Assembly: GCA_900554085.1 (NCBI GenBank)
Contig: USGA01000033.1
Coordinates: 1-7,073, forward strand
Direction: 5' to 3'
From: an uncultured Clostridia bacterium
GTDB lineage: Bacteria; Bacillota; Clostridia; Christensenellales; CAG-917
DNA: 7,073 nucleotides
Shown: one piece after another, positions 1 to 4,973 of the stretch
How the letters are laid out: each line of letters opens with the position of its first letter
How positions within the stretch are numbered: position 1 is the first letter of the stretch
Made by a program: the position numbers and the translations under genes
Notes under the pieces: generated by a model
Databases searched by the model: none
What the model was told of the DNA's origin: nothing
The model's input: only the letters and a program-made list of their open reading frames with translations

Positions 1-243
1 GCGGCGATTTACCCCCGCGACGCATTGTCCGCGCCCCTGCTCGTCGCCGCGGCACAGGAAGATTTCACACCGAGAAGAATCATTGCCGACTACAACTTTC
101 TACTCGGTCGCGTGCTGGAAAAAGACGTGCTCTCATATCGCGGAGAAAGACTTGCCTCGCTCGGCGAACGCGTCACCGTCGAAACGGTCGAAAAGGCACG
201 TCGCCACGGCAAACTCATAGACCTTACCTTAAGTTCGCGATGA
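1..243 (+). CDS. C-terminal part of an unrecognised protein (5' end outside window)
   Basis: The reading frame is open from the first base of the window and ends at a TGA at 241-243, leaving 80 residues of a longer protein. I do not recognise the family with confidence. The last 50 residues read like a small beta-rich module: FLLGRVLEKDVL, then a short turn with RGE, then LGERVTVETVEKARR and a closing KLIDLTLSSR. This pattern (Gly-Arg, a 'from now on' beta hairpin, then a short helix) resembles the tails of some PRC-barrel-like Firmicute proteins, but that is only a resemblance. A TTG at 25 could serve as a start, but there is no ribosome binding site before it, and the frame continues upstream, so a truncated gene is more likely. 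Its stop overlaps the ATG of the peptidase gene in an ATGA, which implies co-transcription and coupled translation. Confidence 0.6.
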   Translation, partial: AAIYPRDALSAPLLVAAAQEDFTPRRIIADYNFLLGRVLEKDVLSYRGERLASLGERVTVETVEKARRHGKLIDLTLSSR

Positions 244-1760
244 CTATGAAGAGATTTTCGCCCAGAATGTTTGAACGTGCCGCGCTTCGTCGCTCCGTCG
301 CTTTCGTCGCGCTTTTCGCGGCTCTTGCCGCAGTGGTTTTCTGCCTTGCCGCCTGCGTTCGAAAACCCGAATCGGCGCCTTTCGGCGAAGTACCCGTGTA
401 CGACATAGAATTGTCTTACGACGGCGGCAATGCGCTTTCTCTGGCACAGGAGATAGTCTATCTCAACGACACGGGCGACCATCTCGACGACGTGCGGCTT
501 CACCTCTACGCCAATGCGTTCTCCGAGGACGCGACGACCCCGCCTTACCTGCCCGACGAGAAAGACAATTTTTTCATAGACGGCGAGAGTTTCGGCTCAA
601 TCGACATTTCAAGCGCTGAAATAAACGGAAAAACCGTAGATTTCGAACTTTCCGAAAACAGGCAAGTGCTTATATTACCCACTGACGCAGACGACGGAGA
701 CGTTCTGGAAATCTCCGTTTCGGCCGAACTTACGCTGCCCCGCTGCCGCTCCCGTTTCGGGGTTTCCGAACGCACGGTCAACCTCGCGGGGTTCTATCCC
801 TCGCTTTGCGTTTACGAAAACGGCGCCTGGCGCGAGGAAGGTTACACCGCCGTGGGCGACCCTTTTTACAGCGAAATTTCCTCCTTCTACGTGACGCTCT
901 CCGTCCCCGAAGGCTATCTTGCCGCAAGTTCGGGTACCGTGCTCGAAAACCACACTTCGGACGGCACGACCACATCCGTGATTTCCGCCGAGAACGTGCG
1001 CGACTTCGCGATGTGTCTTTCCCGTGATTTCGAGTTGCTTTCCGCCTCTTTTCTCATAGACGGACGCAACGTAACCGTGGATTATTACACGCTCGGGGAT
1101 TCCGACGCAAAGGGCGCCCTCGCTTCCGTGGTCTCCGCGCTGGAAACCTTTTCCTCCGTTTTCGGTGCCTACCCTTATTCGAGGTTGGCGGTCGCCGAAT
1201 CCCACATTCACGCGGGAGGAATGGAGTACGGTTCGTTCGTTGTGCTGGACGCTTCCGTCACCGACCCCGACGCCCTCTCCGACGTGGCGGTGCACGAAAC
1301 CGCACACCAATGGTGGTTCGGCGTGGTGGGCTCCGACCAACTCAACAACGCGTGGCTTGACGAGGGTCTCACCGAATTCTGCACGGCGTATTACCACCTG
1401 TTGCGCGGCGACGAAGACGCCTACCGCTCTTTCGTCTCCGCCGCAAAACAAAACTATCTCGTATATCGTCGTCTGCCCGCCGCGGTAGGATTCGACGGCG
1501 CGATGAGCCGCCCCCTTTCCTCCTTTCTGACCGACGGAGAATACGTCGCCGTCACATACGCCAAAGGAGTTCTGCTGTTCGACACACTCCTGCAACTGGC
1601 GGGCAAAGACAAACTGAATGCTGCCTTGTCGGACTATTTTTCGTCCAACGCCTATTCGATTGCCACCCCCGCCGACCTCTCCGAAAGTTTTGTCCGCGCC
1701 GGCTTCGACGCCTCGGGCATAATATCGAGTTTCGCCGCCGGCACCGAAATAATCAACTGA
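240..1760 (+). CDS. M1-family zinc metallopeptidase, lipoprotein, short form
   Basis: This 506-residue protein is a gluzincin aminopeptidase-like enzyme. The zinc site is HETAH (H352, E353, H356) followed after 18 residues by E375 in NAWLDEGLTEF, the M1 pattern HExxH-x18-E. The substrate-binding GAMEN motif appears as GGMEY (326-330), and Y440 in TYAKG fits the transition-state tyrosine. Residues 13-39 form a signal peptide with Arg residues, a hydrophobic core from about 20 and a lipobox LAAC ending at Cys39, so the mature protein should be lipid-anchored on the outer face of the membrane. The N-terminal part (about 50-290) is the beta-sheet domain usual in M1 enzymes. At 506 residues it lacks the large C-terminal helical domain of 850-900 residue aminopeptidases. 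The ATG at 240 overlaps the upstream stop (ATGA) and no clear ribosome binding site is visible, so translation is probably coupled; ATG 246 is an alternative. It likely trims peptides at the cell surface; the substrate is unknown. Confidence 0.9.
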   Translation: MTMKRFSPRMFERAALRRSVAFVALFAALAAVVFCLAACVRKPESAPFGEVPVYDIELSYDGGNALSLAQEIVYLNDTGDHLDDVRLHLYANAFSEDATTPPYLPDEKDNFFIDGESFGSIDISSAEINGKTVDFELSENRQVLILPTDADDGDVLEISVSAELTLPRCRSRFGVSERTVNLAGFYPSLCVYENGAWREEGYTAVGDPFYSEISSFYVTLSVPEGYLAASSGTVLENHTSDGTTTSVISAENVRDFAMCLSRDFELLSASFLIDGRNVTVDYYTLGDSDAKGALASVVSALETFSSVFGAYPYSRLAVAESHIHAGGMEYGSFVVLDASVTDPDALSDVAVHETAHQWWFGVVGSDQLNNAWLDEGLTEFCTAYYHLLRGDEDAYRSFVSAAKQNYLVYRRLPAAVGFDGAMSRPLSSFLTDGEYVAVTYAKGVLLFDTLLQLAGKDKLNAALSDYFSSNAYSIATPADLSESFVRAGFDASGIISSFAAGTEIIN

Positions 1761-1773
1761 ATCCCTAAATTCC

Positions 1774-1798
1774 GCTCCCCGCCTCGGAAGCGGGGGGC
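1774..1798 (+). terminator. GC-rich hairpin after the M1 peptidase gene
   Basis: Fourteen bases after the peptidase stop codon, GCTCCCCGC (1774-1782) can pair with GCGGGGGGC (1790-1798), nine pairs including one G-U, around a 7-base loop. No T-run follows, so it is not a classical rho-independent terminator. It may stabilise the 3' end of the mRNA or pause polymerase before the stronger hairpin at 1883-1909. Confidence 0.45.
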
Positions 1799-1882
1799 TG
1801 TCCTGATTCAAAACCACACTCGACTTCTACCGCATCTGGATTCCCGCTTCGTCATATACGGCAACCGGCGTAAAATCAAAAG

Positions 1883-1909
1883 AGCCCTTTGCAATTCTTG
1901 CAAAGGGCT
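1883..1909 (-). terminator. Rho-independent terminator of tRNA-Arg, probably bidirectional
   Basis: AGCCCTTTGCAA (1883-1894) and TTGCAAAGGGCT (1898-1909) form a perfect 12-base-pair stem with a 3-base loop. Read on the minus strand the stem is followed by CTTTTGATTTTA, a good U-rich tail, and it begins 3 bases after the CCA end of the tRNA. On the plus strand the tail is only TTTCT, so it may also stop readthrough from the peptidase gene, less efficiently. Confidence 0.85.
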
Positions 1910-1912
1910 TTC

Positions 1913-1989
1913 TGGCGTTCCCGGCGGGAGTCGAACCCACGACCTTCCGCTTAGGAGGCGGACGCTCTATCCTACTGAGCTACGGAAAC
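1913..1989 (-). tRNA. tRNA-Arg, anticodon CCU (reads AGG), CCA encoded
   Basis: On the minus strand a complete cloverleaf can be drawn. The acceptor stem GTTTCCG pairs with CGGGAAC (one G-U), the D-arm is GCTC...GAGC, the anticodon stem TCCGC/GCGGA holds the loop CTCCTAA with anticodon CCT, and the T-arm is GTGGG/CCCGC around TTCGACT. The discriminator is G and the 3' CCA is in the DNA (1913-1915). The CCU anticodon decodes the AGG arginine codon. The gene stands alone between the peptidase and the Cys-rich genes, with its own promoter and terminator. Confidence 0.96.
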
Positions 1990-2002
1990 AAGTTCGGAAA
2001 CA
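1983..2002 (-). repeat. Direct repeat: tRNA acceptor strand copied in the leader
   Basis: The 8-base word TGTTTCCG occurs at 2002-1995 and again at 1990-1983 on the minus strand, 12 bases apart. The second copy includes the 5' acceptor strand of tRNA-Arg (GTTTCCG); the first lies in the predicted leader, almost at the expected transcription start. It may be chance or a small duplication. Confidence 0.6.
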
Positions 2003-2008
2003 GACTTA

Positions 2009-2036
2009 ATTGTAGCACAGAGACGGGGTTTGTCAA
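2009..2036 (-). promoter_or_regulatory. Sigma-70/sigma-A type promoter of tRNA-Arg
   Basis: On the minus strand a perfect -35 TTGACA (2036-2031) is followed after 16 bases by TACAAT (2014-2009). The base triplet TGC directly before the -10 adds an extended -10 TG. The start of transcription would fall near 2002, leaving a leader of only about a dozen bases before the mature tRNA. This fits a strongly expressed stable RNA. Confidence 0.88.
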
Positions 2037-2091
2037 GCGAATGGGAGGAGCGCGGAGACGGGGCGGACGCGGGGCGGCAACAAAATGCCTC

Positions 2092-2119
2092 TCTCTGCCG
2101 AAAATAGTTTTCGGAGAGA
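2092..2119. promoter_or_regulatory. Inverted repeat upstream of the Cys-rich genes
   Basis: TCTCT-G-CCGAAAA (2092-2104) and TTTTCGG-AGAGA (2108-2119) are complementary over 12 pairs, with a single bulged G and a 3-base TAG centre. No T-run follows on either strand, so a terminator is unlikely. It ends at the proposed -35 element of the Cys-rich genes, so an operator or an mRNA-independent protein binding site is possible. Confidence 0.4.
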
Positions 2120-2146
2120 CGTCGGGCGGCGCGTCTGCATAGGATA
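2119..2146 (+). promoter_or_regulatory. Candidate sigma-K-like promoter of the Cys-rich genes
   Basis: An AC at 2119-2120 is followed after exactly 17 bases by CATAGGATA (2138-2146). This matches the mother-cell sporulation sigma-K pattern known from Bacillus, AC-(about 17)-CATAnnnTA. No sigma-A -35 box of any quality is found at the right distance from TAGGAT. The pattern is short and could occur by chance; no other sporulation gene is in the window. The distance to the ribosome binding site at 2164 is about 18 bases. Confidence 0.35.
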
Positions 2147-2163
2147 AAGTGTCCGAAATATTA

Positions 2164-2171
2164 AAAGGAGG
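2164..2171 (+). promoter_or_regulatory. Strong ribosome binding site of the first Cys-rich gene
   Basis: AAAGGAGGT is a near-perfect anti-Shine-Dalgarno match. At the ideal distance of 7 bases, in the frame that encodes the Cys-rich sequence, stands ATC (2179-2181) rather than ATG. This site therefore marks where translation was designed to begin even though no normal start codon is there now. Confidence 0.75.
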
Positions 2172-2178
2172 TATCGAA

Positions 2179-2634
2179 ATCGACATTTATTCGGAAAACC
2201 AAACCTGTCCTGCCGTGGGTTATCAGGCGGCGACCGTATGCGTTCCCGTGACGGTGGAGCCCTTTGCGAAAGCGGGCGCGACCAGAACGAAGTGCTGCTG
2301 AGACGTGGCAATAACCCCCGGTAAGCAGGTATGCGGCGGAGTGAAAAACGGCGTGTGCTCTTTCACCGTGTCGCAGAACATCTGTGTCGCCGTGCCCGTC
2401 GAATTCGGCGCCAACGCCGTTGTGGGCGAAGCGTACGTGGATTGCCTCGGCGTTTCCTCGGAGGACATCTGCACCGATTGCGCCCTGAGCGACGGCAAAA
2501 CCGAACCCTTGTCCGACATTGACGTGCAGGGCCGAGGAGGGCGTGAATGGCTGAACACGGTTGCAAGAGCGGAACCGACGGTTGCACAAGACTTATCACC
2601 CAAGGCGCGAACGTACAGTTGCCGCCGGACGTAA
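2179..2634 (+). pseudogene. Disrupted Cys-rich protein gene, first tandem copy
   Basis: A single reading frame encodes a Cys-rich, beta-strand-rich protein in two pieces. The first (2179-2298) contains ATVCVPVTVEPFAKAG and ends with RTKCC. A TGA follows at 2299-2301, and the same frame continues with DVAITPGKQVCGG, CSFTVSQNICVAVPVEFGA and DICTDC. The next gene has RTKCCG at the matching place, so the TGA replaces a conserved Gly codon (GGA to TGA is one change). Two further faults are seen. No ATG stands after the ribosome binding site (ATC 2179, or ATT 2185; GTG 2149 is a weak alternative that would put the binding site inside the gene). The frame also runs 88 bases into the next gene, to 2634, where the residues lose the family pattern. 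I recognise a Firmicute-type Cys-rich protein but know no established function. Either it is a pseudogene or the assembly has errors here. If only the second piece is used it would start at GTG 2305, without a ribosome binding site. Confidence 0.6.
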
Positions 2635-2825
2635 ACGCGTACGCCGAACTGAAAGGGGTTCGCACCAAATGTTGCGGCGCCCCGGAAGTGCAGGTCGTGG
2701 AACAATGCTGCGGGTGCAAACTGATTGTCAAGCAGAAACTTGCCGTGTCCATTGCCATAGAGTACGGCACGGACGTTACGGCGGAAGACTGCAAAATCGA
2801 TTGTTCGGACCCCGTCAGCGTCTGA
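2547..2825 (+). CDS. Cys-rich protein, second tandem copy
   Basis: This 92-residue protein starts at ATG 2547, with GAGGAGG (2535-2541) five bases upstream, a strong site that decides the start. It is a paralogue of the preceding disrupted gene. Both have an N-terminal strand region, the sequence RTKCCG, a stretch with paired Cys (here EQCCGCK), then a VxQxxxVxVxxEFG/EYG beta segment and a final D-C (KIDC). Eight cysteines are present (for example CC at 55-56 and 67-68 and C70), enough for disulfide cross-linking or metal binding. There is no signal peptide and no membrane segment. No catalytic motif is visible. Such small Cys-rich proteins are often structural components of spores or surface layers; combined with the possible sigma-K promoter that is a hypothesis only. 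It is followed at 2843 by a terminator. Confidence 0.75.
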   Translation: MAEHGCKSGTDGCTRLITQGANVQLPPDVNAYAELKGVRTKCCGAPEVQVVEQCCGCKLIVKQKLAVSIAIEYGTDVTAEDCKIDCSDPVSV

Positions 2826-2842
2826 CGACCGACAGGGACGGC

Positions 2843-2891
2843 AAAGCCGTCCCGCTACATAAGGCAGACGAGACGGCTTTTTTCTTTTTTT
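2843..2891 (+). terminator. Rho-independent terminator after the Cys-rich genes
   Basis: AAAGCCGTC (2843-2851) pairs with GACGGCTTT (2872-2880) over 9 bases around a 20-base loop, followed by a T-rich tail at 2878-2891 broken by one C. It lies 18 bases after the stop codon. A third element, GACGGC at 2837-2842, can pair instead with GCCGTC at 2846-2851, giving a competing small hairpin. On the minus strand the same stem is followed only by TTT, so it would be a weaker end for the convergent arg operon. Confidence 0.8.
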
Positions 2892-2909
2892 CCACGTACA
2901 CTCGCGAGT

Positions 2910-3813
2910 TCAGTCGCGCAGGCACTTCACAAGGACGGCTTTCTGGGCGTGAAGCCTGTTTTCCGCTTCCTCGAAGATTTCCGCGGAGTGTTTTTCGAAT
3001 ACGGAGGAAGTGATTTCCTCTTCGCGGTGCGCGGGCAGACAATGCAACACGATTGCGTCCGATTTCGCCACTTTCATAGTTTCGTCGTTTATCTGATAGG
3101 ACTTGAAGATTTTCTTGCGCTCCTCGGCTTCGCCTTCCTGTCCCATAGACGCCCAGACGTCGGTGTAAAGCACGTCGGAATCCGCGGCAGCCCTGAGCAC
3201 GTCCTCGGTACAGGAAATTGCCGTTCTCCGCCGCCCATTTCATAATGGCCGCGTCCGGCTCGTACCCTTTGGGGCACGCAACGGAAACGTCCATACCGAG
3301 TTTTATTCCGCCTACGATGAGCGAATTGGTCATATTGTTGCCGTCGCCGACATAGCAAAGTTTACGTCCCTCGAACGACCCCTTGATTTCGCGAATTGTC
3401 ATAAGGTCGGCAAGCACCTGACAGGGGTGACAATAGTCCGTGAGCCCGTTGATGATGGGTATGGTTCCGAAGCGTGCGAGCGCCTCGACTTCCTCCTGCG
3501 CGAAGGTGCGTATCATAATTCCGTCGAGATAACGCGAAAGAACGCGCGCGGTGTCCTGCACCGCCTCTCCCCTTCCTATCTGAAGGTCGCGGGAACTGAG
3601 GAAGAGAGACATACCGCCGAGGTCGAACATACCCACCTCGAAAGATACGCGGGTGCGAGTGGACGACTTCTCGAAAATCAGCCCCAGCACCTTGCCTTCG
3701 AGCAAGCGGTGAGGGATACGGTTCTTTTTCTCGAATTTGAGTTGGTCGGCAGTATTGAGGATTTCAATGATTTCCTTTGCCGAAAGGTCCATAAGTTTAA
3801 GCAGATTTGTCAT
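2910..3813 (-). pseudogene. argF: Ornithine carbamoyltransferase, frameshifted
   Basis: The enzyme joins carbamoyl phosphate to ornithine to give citrulline, in the cytoplasm. The ATG at 3813 overlaps the argD stop (ATGA); AAGGTG lies nine bases upstream. Family signatures are all present: STRTR (51-55, carbamoyl phosphate binding), HPCQ (129-132), DVWASMGQE (the SMG loop binding ornithine) and HCLP (about 257). However they lie in two frames. The first frame is correct to about residue 202 (NGNFLY); the correct continuation, EDVLRAAADSDVLYTDVW, starts at 3206 in the next frame, after one extra base at 3207. Skipping one base gives 300 residues; restoring two lost bases gives 301. Both equal a normal argF. 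Family members usually have a V/I-T before the acidic residues, so loss of two bases is plausible. If the first frame is read on, it gives an unrelated tail ending at 2815 inside the Cys-rich gene. The mutation may be real or an assembly error. Confidence 0.8.
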
Positions 3814-4973
3814 TTTGCACACACCTTCTTGATTTTTTCCACGGCTTCGTCAAGCAGTTCGTCGGAGATGTTGAGAGGGGGAAGCAGTCGGAGTTTGTCG
3901 TGCGCCTTGAGCGCGAGCACGCCCTCGGAGCGCAGGTCGGCAAGCACGTCGGCCACGGGGCGCGCGGTACGGACGCCTATCATAAGTCCCATTCCCGTTA
4001 TTTCGGAAATTCCCGCTGCGCCCTCGAGCGCCTTTCTTACCCGTTCGCCCTTCGCCGCAACCGCGTCGAGAAATTCGTCGGTCAGCCTGTCGACAACGAC
4101 TTCCGCCCCCGCGCAGACGGCGGGATTTCCACCGAAAGTCGAGCCGTGACTGCCTGCCGTGAGCACGTCGGCCGTCTTCTCTCCGAAAAGCACCGCGCCT
4201 ATCGGCAGACCGCCTCCAAGTCCCTTTGCCGAGGTCACTATGTCGGGCGAGATGCCGAAGTGCATAAACGAATAGAATTTGCCCGTCCTGCCGACGCCCG
4301 TCTGCACCTCGTCCACGATGAGCAGAAGATTGTGTTTTGCGGCCGTTTCGGCGGCACCTCTTACAAATTCGGGGGACAGGGGCAATACTCCGCCCTCTCC
4401 CTGCACGGTCTCGAACATAATCGCGGCGCACTTGTTTTCGGTCGCCGCCTTTTCGAGCGCCTCGAGGTCGTTTGCCGCGCTGTATACGAATCCCGCCGTG
4501 AGCGGCAGGAAATCCTTATGCAGGCTGTCCTGCGCCGTCGCCGCAAGAGTGGCGAGCGTTCTGCCGTGGAATCCGTCTTTGAGCGTGATTATGTTGTAAT
4601 ATTCCGCGCCCTTGTTTTCCGCCGCCCATTTACGCGCCGTCTTGATTGCGCATTCGTTGGCTTCGGCACCCGAATTGGCGAAAAACACCTTTCTCATTCC
4701 GCTTTTCAGGCACAGTTTTTCCGCGAGCCGCGCGCAGGGCTCGGTGTAATAAAGATTGGATGCGTGCGCAAGTTTTTTCAGTTGCGCCGATACGACGTCC
4801 GCCCATTGTTCGTCCGCCGTGCCGAATATGTTGACGCCTATTCCGCTACCCATATCGACGTAACGTTTGCCGTCGGCGTCGAAAAGTTCGGCGCCTTTGC
4901 CCCCGACAAGAGTAACGGGAAAGCGCGCATACGTGGCGGCGATATACGCTTTGTCCGCCTGCTGAGTGGTCAT
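3810..4973 (-). CDS. argD: Acetylornithine aminotransferase
   Basis: A 387-residue class III PLP-dependent aminotransferase, the usual length. It moves an amino group from glutamate to N-acetylglutamate semialdehyde to give N-acetylornithine. Motifs in order: NSGAEANECAIKTAR (cofactor phosphate region), DGFHGRT, ETVQGEGG, LLIVDEVQTGVGRTG (the Asp that binds the pyridine nitrogen) and TSAKGLGGG with the Schiff-base lysine K250, then STFGGNPA. The start is the ATG at 4973, which overlaps the argB stop in an ATGA and has GAGAGGAA seven bases upstream. The frame is open further upstream to 5105, but that part is antiparallel-free overlap with argB and shows no family similarity. The assignment as acetylornithine rather than another omega-aminotransferase rests on its place inside argJBDF. 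Some members also act on succinyl-diaminopimelate in lysine synthesis. Confidence 0.95.
   Translation of the reverse strand: MTTQQADKAYIAATYARFPVTLVGGKGAELFDADGKRYVDMGSGIGVNIFGTADEQWADVVSAQLKKLAHASNLYYTEPCARLAEKLCLKSGMRKVFFANSGAEANECAIKTARKWAAENKGAEYYNIITLKDGFHGRTLATLAATAQDSLHKDFLPLTAGFVYSAANDLEALEKAATENKCAAIMFETVQGEGGVLPLSPEFVRGAAETAAKHNLLLIVDEVQTGVGRTGKFYSFMHFGISPDIVTSAKGLGGGLPIGAVLFGEKTADVLTAGSHGSTFGGNPAVCAGAEVVVDRLTDEFLDAVAAKGERVRKALEGAAGISEITGMGLMIGVRTARPVADVLADLRSEGVLALKAHDKLRLLPPLNISDELLDEAVEKIKKVCAK

Noticed and set aside
675..1817. Long minus-strand open frame opposite the M1 gene
   Set aside because: Antisense shadow of a gene with clear catalytic motifs; Gly/Val/Arg-rich translation without a family pattern.
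1861..1916. Integration (att) site at the tRNA-Arg 3' end
   Set aside because: There is no integrase, no second copy of the tRNA 3' end and no phage-like gene nearby.
2299..2301. TGA read as glycine or as selenocysteine
   Set aside because: TGA ends seven other genes here, including at natural family C-termini. I see no SECIS-like hairpin right after the codon, and the paralogue has Gly, not Cys, at this place.
2547..2634. Programmed -1 frameshift fusing the two Cys-rich genes
   Set aside because: There is no X-XXY-YYZ slippery sequence in the overlap, and the second gene has its own ATG with a strong ribosome binding site.
2900..2909. Perfect 10-base palindrome ACTCGCGAGT beside the argF stop
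   Set aside because: Too short, single copy, and without a T-tail to call a terminator or an operator.
2815..3822. Long argF reading frame of 335 residues
   Set aside because: Only the first two thirds is ornithine carbamoyltransferase; after 3207 the translation is Arg/Gly-rich and unrelated. The GTG at 3822 is also poorer than ATG 3813.
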